A DNA stretch of 64,000 nt from NCBI GenBank assembly GCA_040386195.1, contig JAZKFV010000018.1, positions 1 to 64,000 of the forward strand. Direction: 5' to 3'. The DNA is from JAJTCH01 sp040386195. Its GTDB lineage: Bacteria; Pseudomonadota; Alphaproteobacteria; Rickettsiales; UBA1997. Below the pieces are notes generated by a model. It saw only the letters and a program-made list of their open reading frames with translations. It was not told the DNA's origin and did not search any database. This document shows, piece by piece, positions 35,483-44,067 of the stretch; within the stretch, counting starts at the first letter, position 1, and each line of letters begins with the position of its first letter. A program made the translations under genes and the position numbers.

Positions 35483-36766
35483 ATGAGATTATCCAACTAT
35501 TTTCTGCCAACTTTAAAAGAAAATCCTATCGATGCTAAAATCGTTTCGCACCAATTAATGATTCGCGCTGGAATGATTCGTCAAACTAGTTTGGGCATTT
35601 ATTCTTGGTTGCCTTTGGGCTTAAAAGTATTGAACAAAATCTCCAATATTATTCGTGATGAAATTGATAAATCTGGCTGTTTAGAAATTTTGATGCCCAC
35701 TATTCAACCAGCAGATTTGTGGTTGGAATCTGGTCGTTATAATGATTATGGCAAAGAAATGCTCCGTATTAAAGATCGCCACGAGCGCGATTTGCTTTAC
35801 GGGCCAACTCATGAAGAAGTTGTTACCGATATTTTTCGCAAAAATGTTTCCAGCTATAAAGATTTACCGAAAAACTTTTATCAAATTCAATGGAAATTTC
35901 GCGATGAGATTCGCCCGCGTTTTGGCGTGATGCGTGGTCGTGAGTTCTTGATGAAAGATGGTTATTCATTTGATGTTGATTTTGAATCCGCCAAAAAATC
36001 TTACGATTTAATGTATGCAACTTATTTCAAAATTTTCAAAAGAATGGGTTTGGACGCAATGGCGGTGAAGGCTGATACTGGTGCGATTGGTGGCGATTTA
36101 TCTCACGAATTTCATATTTTGGCCGATACTGGCGAGAGTGAGGTTTTTTATGACAAAAAATTTGATGAGCTCAGAAAGGCTGAAATTGTTGATATAGAGG
36201 CAATGCAAAAACTTTATACCGCTGCTGATGAAATGCATAAACCGGAAAATTGTCCAATTGCACAAGACCAAATCGCGTCGCGTCGCGGTATTGAAATTGG
36301 GCATATTTTTCACTTTGGTGATAAATATTCCAAAGCGATGAATGCAACGATAACTAACAATGAAGGCAAGGCAATTTTCCCACAAATGGGCTCTTACGGA
36401 ATTGGGGTTTCCAGATTAGTTGCGGCAATAATTGAATCGAGTTTTGATGAGCGCGGAATCATTTGGAACAAAGCGGTTGCGCCATTTCAAGTTGCTTTGA
36501 TCAATTTGAAAAATGGCGATGAATTATGCGATAAAATTTGCGAAGATTTATATCAAAAACTACAAGCTAAAAATATTGAAGTGCTTTACGACGATACTAA
36601 AAGCGGCGCTGGGCAGAAATTTGCTAATATGGATTTAATTGGAATTCCTACCCAAATTATTGTTGGGCCTAAAAGTGCGGCAAATAATTTGGTTGAAATC
36701 AAAAACCGCAAAACCGGCGTAAAACAAGAGGTTGCGCTTGATTTGATAATGAACAAATTTTGTTAA
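35483..36766 (+). CDS. proS: prolyl-tRNA synthetase (short, alphaproteobacterial type)
   Basis: The 427-residue class II synthetase has the motif 1 region GLKVLNKISNIIRDEIDKSG, PTHEEVVTDIF, motif 2 FRDEIRPRFGVMRGREFLMKDGYSF, motif 3 GSYGIGVSRLVAAI and a short anticodon-binding domain. It lacks the large editing insertion of the ~570-residue bacterial enzyme, as do the alphaproteobacterial and mitochondrial forms. This is one of the better taxonomic markers in the window. Confidence 0.96.
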   Translation: MRLSNYFLPTLKENPIDAKIVSHQLMIRAGMIRQTSLGIYSWLPLGLKVLNKISNIIRDEIDKSGCLEILMPTIQPADLWLESGRYNDYGKEMLRIKDRHERDLLYGPTHEEVVTDIFRKNVSSYKDLPKNFYQIQWKFRDEIRPRFGVMRGREFLMKDGYSFDVDFESAKKSYDLMYATYFKIFKRMGLDAMAVKADTGAIGGDLSHEFHILADTGESEVFYDKKFDELRKAEIVDIEAMQKLYTAADEMHKPENCPIAQDQIASRRGIEIGHIFHFGDKYSKAMNATITNNEGKAIFPQMGSYGIGVSRLVAAIIESSFDERGIIWNKAVAPFQVALINLKNGDELCDKICEDLYQKLQAKNIEVLYDDTKSGAGQKFANMDLIGIPTQIIVGPKSAANNLVEIKNRKTGVKQEVALDLIMNKFC

Positions 36767-36870
36767 TTGAAGGACAAATATTTTCTTGCAATAAAACTTT
36801 TAATATTCAGAATTGCGCGAATTCACTTTTGGTGTTTTCCAAATCTCTCAAAACCTAATCATTAAAAACT

Positions 36871-37416
36871 ATGAAAAAAATACTTTTCTCGCTTTTGTTT
36901 TTGTTTTTGATTTCACTTTCTTCAAATTCTTTTGCTCAAACAGTTGGCTGCTCAGGCAACATTATTGGATCTTGCATCGACCAACCTAGACAAAGTGCGC
37001 TTAATTGTAATGGAAGCAATGGAACATCTACAGTTGCTGGAACAGCTACTAATGGTGGCTGCACTTGGACAATTGGCACTAACGTCTGCTCATTTGCAGT
37101 AGCTGGAACTTGCGCTGGAATTACTTCAGCTGGAATTTGTAATGCAATCAGTGGCTGTAGCTGGGTTTCTGTTGGCAACGCCAACCAAAACGCTTTTGTC
37201 ACTACTCTTTGCAACGCACTGAAAATTGTAACTGGTAATGGTGGTAAAGCTTTTGCTGCTTTCGCAATCATTTCTTGTGGTATTGGTTTCTTCACCGGTA
37301 AAATCTCTTGGGGTTTGATGATCGGTATTACTGCTGGTATCGCTGCGATGTTTGGTGCTCCAACTATTGTTGCCGCTATCTCTGGTGGTAACGCTCTGGA
37401 TTGTGCCGCGTCATAA
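36871..37416 (+). CDS. virB2: VirB2-like pilin with Cys-rich N-terminal domain
   Basis: The 181-residue protein has a signal peptide (MKKILFSLLFLFLISLSSNSFA). A cysteine-rich region follows (C27, C35, C46, C64, C73, C81, C90, C96), with two GC(T/S)W motifs at 63-66 and 95-98. The TrbC/VirB2 pilin domain (about 108-178) has two hydrophobic helices, GGKAFAAFAIISCGIGFFTG and WGLMIGITAGIAAMFGAPTI. VirB2 forms the type IV secretion pilus. Ordinary precursors are 100-130 residues without such an ectodomain. The gene has its own terminator and no vir neighbours; virB4 is 3.1 kb downstream. Confidence 0.83.
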   Translation: MKKILFSLLFLFLISLSSNSFAQTVGCSGNIIGSCIDQPRQSALNCNGSNGTSTVAGTATNGGCTWTIGTNVCSFAVAGTCAGITSAGICNAISGCSWVSVGNANQNAFVTTLCNALKIVTGNGGKAFAAFAIISCGIGFFTGKISWGLMIGITAGIAAMFGAPTIVAAISGGNALDCAAS

Positions 37417-37447
37417 TTATTGAGTTATAATTAAGTTTTATTTTTCC

Positions 37448-37482
37448 ACCTCCATCGTTTAACCGCGATGGAGGTTTTCTTG
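37448..37482 (+). terminator. Rho-independent terminator after virB2-like gene
   Basis: ACCTCCATCG (37448-37457) pairs perfectly with CGATGGAGGT (37466-37475), followed by TTTTCTTGTCTT. Confidence 0.85.
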
Positions 37483-37507
37483 TCTTATTAATATTGTAAA
37501 TTTATTT

Positions 37508-37852
37508 ATGTCTAGAAGATGTGATTTAATCGCCAAAATTGGCGTTATGAGTGGTAACAACGTTTCTCACTCAAATAGAAAAACCCGCAGAAGGTTTTTG
37601 CCTAACCTTTGCCAAGCGTCTTTCGCTAGTGAAGCTTTGGGAGTTAGTGTCAATTTGAAAGTTGCTGCTTCAACTCTTAGAACCATCAATAAATATGGCA
37701 ATATTGATAATTTTTTGATCAATTATCGTCACAATCAATTATCTGACGAAGCAATTTCACTAAGAAGCAGAATCAAAAAAGCCTTGATCAAAAAAGGTCA
37801 GTTTGAAGCAGTGAAAGTTAAAAGCAGAAAAAAAGTTGCTGATAAGGCTTAA
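37508..37852 (+). CDS. rpmB: 50S ribosomal protein L28
   Basis: The 114-residue protein starts MSRRCDLIAKIGVMSGNNVSHSNRKTRRRFLPNL, matching the L28 signature (G..V.HSN.KT.R.F.PNL), and continues with the VAASTLRTINKYGNID region. It is longer than the roughly 78-residue E. coli form, as is usual in alphaproteobacteria. It is separated from virB2 by that gene's terminator. Confidence 0.95.
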   Translation: MSRRCDLIAKIGVMSGNNVSHSNRKTRRRFLPNLCQASFASEALGVSVNLKVAASTLRTINKYGNIDNFLINYRHNQLSDEAISLRSRIKKALIKKGQFEAVKVKSRKKVADKA

Positions 37853-37860
37853 CAACAATG

Positions 37861-37956
37861 TGTCATCCTGAGCACAGCGAAGGATCCCATGCGGCACATT
37901 TGGTCAATTAAAATTTCTCTTGTCTCCTGAGATCCTTCGTTTCACTCAGGATGACA
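37861..37956. repeat. GTCATCCTGAGC palindromic element at the mnmA 3' end
   Basis: TGTCATCCTGAGC...GGATC (37861-37886) faces its near-complement (37931-37956). The right arm contains the mnmA stop codon and encodes its last residues. Confidence 0.88.
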
Positions 37957-39070
37957 AGTCAGAATTTACAATCCATCCGCCACCCAAAACAACATCACCT
38001 TGATAAATCACACAAGCTTGCCCTGGAGTGATTGATCTGGTTGGATTAAACAATTCAATTTCAGCTTTATCTTTATCTTTGCCAATAAAAATCTTTGCCT
38101 CAACTTCTCTTTGGCTGGAGCGCAAACGAACACTGGCTAGGATTGGCTGATTCAACATATCTTCATCTGCCAGCCAATTTAAATCTTTGATGGTTAATTT
38201 TTGTTTTTGCAAATCTTCTTCCGCCCCAACTATGACTTGGTTCTTCACCGCATCAAGTTTGACTACATAAAGCGGATCAGCACTAGAAATTCCAAGACCT
38301 CTTCTTTGTCCAATCGTGTAATTAATTATTCCATTGTGATTACCCAAAACCTTACCTTGCAGATCAACAATTTCGCCGCTTTTAAAAGCTGAAGGACGAA
38401 GTTTGGCAATCACTTTGGCATAATCACCATCGGGCACAAAACAAATATCTTGGCTGTCGGGTTTGTCAGCAATTTCTAAGCCAAGCCGAATCGCTTCTTT
38501 TCTAGTTTGTTCTTTGCTCCAACCGCCCAAAGGAAATCTGAGAAAATCGAGCTGTTCTTTGGTGGTGGTGAATAAAAAATAACTTTGATCTTTGCCTTCA
38601 TCAAAAGCCTTGTGCAATTCAGATCCGTTTTTGCCTAATTTTCTTTGCACATAATGCCCAGTTACCAAAACATCAGCATTTAAATCTTTAGCAACGCGCA
38701 GTAAATCTTTGAATTTGACCGATTGATTACAACGAACACAAGGAATCGGCGTTTCGCCACGCAAATAGCTATCGGCAAAATCATCAATTACCGATTCTCT
38801 AAACAAACTTTCATAATTCAAAACATAATGCGGAAAACCAAATTTTTCGGCAACTTGTTTGGCGTCCATAATATCAACACCGGCGCAGCAAGTTTTATTT
38901 CCTTTAGCAATTATTTTGCCGTGATCATAGAGCTGCAAAGTAATGCCAATCACATCATAGCCTTGCTCTTTCAACAAAGCTGCAACCGTTGAAGAATCAA
39001 CACCGCCAGACATTGCCACTACAACTTTGGTATCACTTGGAGATTTGTTTATTTCTAAAGAATTGAGCAT
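37946..39070 (-). CDS. mnmA: tRNA-specific 2-thiouridylase
   Basis: The 374-residue enzyme thiolates U34 of tRNA-Lys, -Glu and -Gln. It has a PP-loop SGGVDSS (21-27) and the catalytic cysteine pair C111 (IPCVRC) and C210 (QDICFVPDGDY), with the NYTIGQRRGLGI and GQACVIY motifs after it. The last four residues and the stop codon lie inside a palindromic repeat, suggesting the repeat replaced the original 3' end. Confidence 0.95.
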   Translation of the reverse strand: MLNSLEINKSPSDTKVVVAMSGGVDSSTVAALLKEQGYDVIGITLQLYDHGKIIAKGNKTCCAGVDIMDAKQVAEKFGFPHYVLNYESLFRESVIDDFADSYLRGETPIPCVRCNQSVKFKDLLRVAKDLNADVLVTGHYVQRKLGKNGSELHKAFDEGKDQSYFLFTTTKEQLDFLRFPLGGWSKEQTRKEAIRLGLEIADKPDSQDICFVPDGDYAKVIAKLRPSAFKSGEIVDLQGKVLGNHNGIINYTIGQRRGLGISSADPLYVVKLDAVKNQVIVGAEEDLQKQKLTIKDLNWLADEDMLNQPILASVRLRSSQREVEAKIFIGKDKDKAEIELFNPTRSITPGQACVIYQGDVVLGGGWIVNSDLSS

Positions 39071-39155
39071 TAATTTATATTGAATTTAGCTGGTTAATAT
39101 ACCAAAATGAAACTCTAAACAAATTCCCACAAACTTTCAATTAAACATTCTCAAA

Positions 39156-40448
39156 ATGACTAATCAAAAAGCCAAACTCACCTTACCAAATGGCAAAGAA
39201 ATTGAGTTTGATATTAAACCAGCTTCAATCGGACAAAGCGTTATCGACATTTCATCTTTGCTCAAAGAAAGTGGAATGTTCACTTTCGATCCTGGATTTA
39301 TGTCCACTGCTGCTTGCGAATCAAAAATAACTTACATTGACGGCGAAGCAGGAATTTTGCGCCATCGCGGTTATTCCATTGAAGAGCTGGCGGAGAAAAG
39401 TAATTATTTGGAAACTTGTTATTTATTGGTAAATGGTGAGTTGCCTAATCAAAAACAAAATCACGATTTTGCTGAAAACATCAAAAATAATATGATGGCT
39501 CACGAGCAGCTGCAGTTTTTATATCGTGGTTTTCCGCGTCGCGCTCATCCAATGGCAATTATGGTTGGTGCGGTTGCTTCGCTTTCAGCATTTTATCACG
39601 ACACTATGCATCCAACAACCGTTGAGGGGCGCGAAGATGTGGTTTATAAAATTATTGCCAAAATGCCAACTTTGGCAGCAATGGCTTATAAATATTCAAT
39701 TGGCGAACCTTCAGTTTATCCAAATCATGATTTAGGTTTTGCTGAAAATTTCTTGCATATGCTTTTTGCCACGCCAATGCAAAAATATAAAGTTAGCCCA
39801 ACTATTGCCAAAGCGATGGAGAAGATTTTAATTCTTCACGCTGATCACGAACAAAACGCTTCTACTTCCACAGTTAGATTAGCAGGCTCTTCAGGCGCCA
39901 ATCCGTTCGCTTGTATTGGCGCTGGAATTGCTTCACTTTGGGGACCAGCTCATGGCGGAGCCAATGAAGAGGTGATTGAAATGTTGCAAGAAATTGGCAC
40001 TAAAGATCGTATTCCCGAATTTATCAAACGCGCTAAAGATAAAAATGATCCATTTCGTTTGATGGGTTTTGGGCATCGGGTTTATAAAAATTATGATCCG
40101 CGCGCGGCAGTTTTGAAAAAATCTTGTGATGAAGTTTTGCAAGAGCTGGGCATCAAACATGATCCACTTTTGGATATGGCAGTTGAGCTGGAAAGAATTG
40201 CTCTTAATGATGAATATTTTATCGAGAAAAAATTATTCCCCAATGTCGATTTTTATTCCGGCATTATTTACAAAGCCTTGGGAATTCCAACCAATCTCTT
40301 CACAGTAATTTTTGCCATCGCCAGATCCGCCGGCTGGATTGCACAATGGAAGGAAATGGTTGAAGATAAAAACTTCAAAATCGGTCGCCCAAGACAGCTT
40401 TACACCGGATACGACAAAAGAGATTATCAAGACATTAAGACAAGGTAA
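39156..40448 (+). CDS. gltA: citrate synthase
   Basis: The 430-residue type II enzyme condenses acetyl-CoA and oxaloacetate. Seen: DGEAGILRHRGYSIEELAE, LHADHEQNASTSTVRL (catalytic His), GPAHGGANEEV, GFGHRVYKNYDPRA and the terminal RPRQLYTGY. Length and sequence are those of the proteobacterial hexameric form. It is divergent from mnmA and followed by virB4 after a heptad hairpin. Confidence 0.97.
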   Translation: MTNQKAKLTLPNGKEIEFDIKPASIGQSVIDISSLLKESGMFTFDPGFMSTAACESKITYIDGEAGILRHRGYSIEELAEKSNYLETCYLLVNGELPNQKQNHDFAENIKNNMMAHEQLQFLYRGFPRRAHPMAIMVGAVASLSAFYHDTMHPTTVEGREDVVYKIIAKMPTLAAMAYKYSIGEPSVYPNHDLGFAENFLHMLFATPMQKYKVSPTIAKAMEKILILHADHEQNASTSTVRLAGSSGANPFACIGAGIASLWGPAHGGANEEVIEMLQEIGTKDRIPEFIKRAKDKNDPFRLMGFGHRVYKNYDPRAAVLKKSCDEVLQELGIKHDPLLDMAVELERIALNDEYFIEKKLFPNVDFYSGIIYKALGIPTNLFTVIFAIARSAGWIAQWKEMVEDKNFKIGRPRQLYTGYDKRDYQDIKTR

Positions 40449-40450
40449 AT

Positions 40451-40506
40451 TAATGGTTAGTGGTTAATGAAGCCATTAATAATTAACCATTAATAATTAA
40501 CCATTA
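40451..40506. repeat. heptad-type hairpin between gltA and virB4
   Basis: TAATGGTTAGTGGTTAATG (40451-40469) is complementary to repeated CATTAAT/ATTAACC units (40474-40506). It ends 8 bases before the virB4 ATG, so a transcript from upstream would carry the hairpin over the ribosome-binding region. Confidence 0.85.
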
Positions 40507-40514
40507 TTTAATTT

Positions 40515-42917
40515 ATGCCCGAATTACATCTAAGACACGCTAAAAGCCAAGACAAAGATCTTAAGCCCAAATTGGCGGCTAAAAGCTATGATGAAAATTT
40601 TATTCCCTTCGTTTGTCATTACGACCCCAACACAATTCTCACTAAAAATGGTGAGCTTTTGCAAGTAATTAGAATAACCGGATTTAACCATGAAGCAATT
40701 GGCTCAGAATTAATTAATCTGCGCGAAACAGTTAGGGATGCTATTGCCCAAAATATCAAAACCAATAATTTTGCCTTATGGTTGCACACGATCAGAAGGC
40801 GCAAAAACATTGCTCCTAATGGGATTTATGAAGATAATTTTTCTGATCAATTAAATAATGATTGGAATAAAAAGAATGGCTGGCAAAAACAATTTGTTAA
40901 TGAACTTTACTTAACTGTCATTATTCAAGGTTATGACACTTCAATTGTTAATATCAAAGCTTTGCTGCGCTCTCTTTCGCTGCGCTCAACTCAAGATTTG
41001 CACATTAAAGCGCTTGAACAGGCCTGCAAAACCTTATCAAAAATTGTTCACGATATCACTGATCATCTTGACGATTATGGCGCAAAATTAATTGGTATTA
41101 GAGAATGGGAAGGAGTTTTATATTCAGAGCCAATGCGGTTTTTTGGTAAAATTATTAACCTTAACGAAGATCGCTTCTTACTTAATATCAACGACATTGC
41201 CAGCGATTTATCGCGCTCTAAAATTGCTTTTGGCAATCAAAGTTTAGAAGTGACCAAGGATAATACTAAGAATTTTGCAGCGATGTTTTCAATCAAAGAA
41301 TATCGCGAAGTTTCCATTGCTTCGCTGGATAAATTTTTACAAATTCCTCAAGAATTTATTATCACTCAATCACTTGATTTTATCAGTCGCAACAAGGCTT
41401 TGTCATATTTTGAATATCAAAACTATATTTTAGAAATTAGTGGCGATAAAGAATTTCGTTATCTATCTGATTTAGAAAAAACCATTGATAGCGATACTAA
41501 AAGTGACACTGATTATGCTGAGCAGCAAATGACCGTTATGCTCATTAATAACGATATTAAAGGTCTAGAAAAAGATATTGAAACCGCTTTAGATCAATTA
41601 CATAATTTAGGCTTGGTTTCAGTACGTGAAGATATGCTTTCTGAACATTGTTTTTGGTCACAATTACCTGGAAATTTCCAATTTTTAAAAAGACAGCGAC
41701 CAATCACAATTACCCGAATTGCCGGTTTTGCTTCGCTACATAACTTCCCCGCCGGCAGCAGAGAAGGAAACCATTGGGGCGATGCGGTCAGTATTTTTAG
41801 GACTGTTTTAGGAACGCCTTATTTCTTTAACTTTCATAATGGCGATAATGGTCACACTTTAATTGCTGGTCCTTTTGGCTCTGGCAAAACCGTACTATTA
41901 AATTTTCTAACCTGCCAATCACGCAAATTTAAAAACAAATTATATTATTTTGGTTATCAGCGTTCCGGACAGATTTTTATTAACTCGATTCAAGGTAATT
42001 ATTTATCAATCAATCAGAAAGAAAACGATCCCAAACGTTTGCGAATCAACCCGCTTTTTCTAGTTGATAATCCAGATAATAGAGAATTTTTAAATATTTG
42101 GTTTGGATCTTTAGTCAATTATGGCAAGGTTTTAATCGATGTTGAGGAATTAAATTTAATACCGCAGATAGTTGATCAAATTGTTCGCGCCAAAACCACC
42201 AAACTTTCTGAAGCAATTGAATTTTTTAACAATCCGGCAACAAAAAATATTTATCACAAATTATCAATTTGGCACGGCAGCGGCAAATATGCTTTTATTT
42301 TTGATCATCAGCAAGAAAGTGATTTAACCGATAATTTAGTTAATGCTTTTAATATCGATCTAATATCCGATCATAAATCTTTGGTTATACCGGTTGCTTG
42401 CTATTTATTTTATAAAATTGAATCAATGCTCGATGGCAGCAAAACTATGATTGTGCTTGATGAAGCTTGGAGATTGCTTGATAATTATATTATCGGACCA
42501 AAAATTAATGACTGGCTAGCTCGTTTAAGAAAAAAGAATTGTATGGTTATATTTGCCACTGAAAGCATTAAGGATATTTCCCAAAGTAATATTACCACCA
42601 AAATTCATCACAACATTGCCACTCAAATTTTCTTGCCCGATCCAAATCCAACTGAATATTATAAAAATGTTTTTGGGTTAAATGATAATGAGTTTAATTT
42701 GCTTTCGGCAATGTCGACTTTAGATCATCATTTTTTGTTAAAATATAATGACGATTCAATCGTAGCGTCCCTTGATTTGTCTGACTTGGGCGATGATATT
42801 GCAGTTTTATCTTCCAATCCAAAAAGTCTTTTAGCAATGGAGATGGCCATCAAAGAATGCGGCGAAATTGCTAAAGATTGGTTGCCAAAATTTTTTGAGA
42901 TTGATAAGTCAAAATAA
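40515..42917 (+). CDS. virB4: type IV secretion ATPase VirB4
   Basis: The 800-residue ATPase has an N-terminal CagE/TrbE/VirB domain (about 170-390), Walker A GPFGSGKT (452-459), Walker B MIVLDEAWRLLD (about 645-656) and a VirB4-type end with FWSQLPGNF, TESIKDISQS and QIFLPDPNP. VirB4 energises assembly of the secretion channel with VirB3. virB6 and the other genes that follow virB4 in Rickettsiales are missing; rplM comes next. Confidence 0.95.
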   Translation: MPELHLRHAKSQDKDLKPKLAAKSYDENFIPFVCHYDPNTILTKNGELLQVIRITGFNHEAIGSELINLRETVRDAIAQNIKTNNFALWLHTIRRRKNIAPNGIYEDNFSDQLNNDWNKKNGWQKQFVNELYLTVIIQGYDTSIVNIKALLRSLSLRSTQDLHIKALEQACKTLSKIVHDITDHLDDYGAKLIGIREWEGVLYSEPMRFFGKIINLNEDRFLLNINDIASDLSRSKIAFGNQSLEVTKDNTKNFAAMFSIKEYREVSIASLDKFLQIPQEFIITQSLDFISRNKALSYFEYQNYILEISGDKEFRYLSDLEKTIDSDTKSDTDYAEQQMTVMLINNDIKGLEKDIETALDQLHNLGLVSVREDMLSEHCFWSQLPGNFQFLKRQRPITITRIAGFASLHNFPAGSREGNHWGDAVSIFRTVLGTPYFFNFHNGDNGHTLIAGPFGSGKTVLLNFLTCQSRKFKNKLYYFGYQRSGQIFINSIQGNYLSINQKENDPKRLRINPLFLVDNPDNREFLNIWFGSLVNYGKVLIDVEELNLIPQIVDQIVRAKTTKLSEAIEFFNNPATKNIYHKLSIWHGSGKYAFIFDHQQESDLTDNLVNAFNIDLISDHKSLVIPVACYLFYKIESMLDGSKTMIVLDEAWRLLDNYIIGPKINDWLARLRKKNCMVIFATESIKDISQSNITTKIHHNIATQIFLPDPNPTEYYKNVFGLNDNEFNLLSAMSTLDHHFLLKYNDDSIVASLDLSDLGDDIAVLSSNPKSLLAMEMAIKECGEIAKDWLPKFFEIDKSK

Positions 42918-43034
42918 TCTCTTAATCAAATTTGAGAAAAAGTAAATTCTTGTTGACTTTGAATTTGTCTTCATTTAGCCTGCCTCGCTCTTATTTTTTT
43001 TCAAAGAATTTTTCCTATTTAATTTTTCCCTTTT

Positions 43035-43502
43035 ATGGTTCAAACTACTTACAGCGCAAAGCCCGCTGACGTTCAGAAAAAATGGCTAATAATTGATGCA
43101 ACTGATTTAGTTTTAGGAAGATTGGCAACAATTGTTGCTAAAATTTTAAGAGGCAAACATAAGGTCATCTTTACTCCCAACATTGATTGCGGCGATAACG
43201 TTATTATCATCAACGCTGAAAAAATTCATTTAACCGGTAAAAAATTAGCCGAAAAGCAATATTACTGGCACACTGGCTATCCAGGCGGAATCAAATCTCG
43301 TACTGCAGAAAAAATTATTGAAGGCAAATTTCCAGAAAGAATTTTGCAAAGCGCCATCGAAAGAATGATCGGCAGAACTCCACTGGGCAGAGATCAGCTT
43401 AGAAAACTTCACATCTATAAAGGCAGTGAACATCCGCACCAAGCTCAACAGCCAGAAGCTTTTGATGTTGCGGCGCTTAATCCTAAAAATTCTAAACGTT
43501 AA
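43035..43502 (+). CDS. rplM: 50S ribosomal protein L13
   Basis: The 155-residue protein has KKWLIIDATDLVLGRLATIVAKILRGK, NCGDNV-like DCGDNVIIINAEKI, TGKKLAEKQYYWHTGYPGG, and RMIGRTPLGRDQLRKLHIYKGSEHPHQAQQP. A CTTGACTTT -35 core occurs at 42952-42960. rpsI follows after 14 bases, the universal L13-S9 operon. Confidence 0.97.
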   Translation: MVQTTYSAKPADVQKKWLIIDATDLVLGRLATIVAKILRGKHKVIFTPNIDCGDNVIIINAEKIHLTGKKLAEKQYYWHTGYPGGIKSRTAEKIIEGKFPERILQSAIERMIGRTPLGRDQLRKLHIYKGSEHPHQAQQPEAFDVAALNPKNSKR

Positions 43503-43516
43503 TTATACTCACAATT

Positions 43517-43981
43517 ATGGCAACTATCAAAGAAGCAATCATCGAAGCTACTCAAAACCTTCCAACTAATACCAGAGAAAGAATAGTTGATAATTTAGGC
43601 CGAGCTTACGCAACCGGTAAAAGAAAAAACTCAATTGCCAAAGTTTGGATCAAAAAAGGCACCGGCAAATTTGATATTAACGGCAAAGGTCTGCAAGAAT
43701 ATTTTGGCAGAGAAATTTTAGCCGTAATTGTCAATCAACCTTTGGTTGCTACTAAAAATCAAGATAAATTCGACATTAAAGCCACTTTACTTGGCGGCGG
43801 AATGAGTGGTCAAGCTGGCGCTTTATTGCTTGGGATCAGCAAAGCCTTAGTTGCATTTGACCCAGAAACTCATAAAACTCTCCGTGATGGCGGATTTATG
43901 ACCAGAGATTCTCGCGTTGTTGAAAGAAAGAAATATGGTTTGAAAAAAGCCAGAAAAGATCAAACTTATAGAAAACGTTAA
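43517..43981 (+). CDS. rpsI: 30S ribosomal protein S9
   Basis: The 154-residue protein has an alphaproteobacterial-type N-terminal extension, then YATGKRKNSIAKVWIKKGTGKFDINGK, GGGMSGQAGALLLGISKAL and the terminal RKARKDQTYRKR, whose final Arg reaches the ribosomal P-site tRNA. It forms an operon with rplM. Confidence 0.97.
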   Translation: MATIKEAIIEATQNLPTNTRERIVDNLGRAYATGKRKNSIAKVWIKKGTGKFDINGKGLQEYFGREILAVIVNQPLVATKNQDKFDIKATLLGGGMSGQAGALLLGISKALVAFDPETHKTLRDGGFMTRDSRVVERKKYGLKKARKDQTYRKR

Positions 43982-43985
43982 CTAA

Positions 43986-44060
43986 TAATGACTAATGATT
44001 AATGACTAATGATTAATATCCGTTTATCATTAATCATTAGTCATTAATCATTAGTCATTA
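43986..44060. repeat. heptad-repeat hairpin between rpsI and dxs
   Basis: TAATGAC/TAATGAT units (43986-44017) face the complementary ATCATTA/GTCATTA units (44026-44060) around a short loop. The stem can exceed 30 bp. It fills the gap almost completely. Confidence 0.92.
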
Positions 44061-44067
44061 TCTTCTT

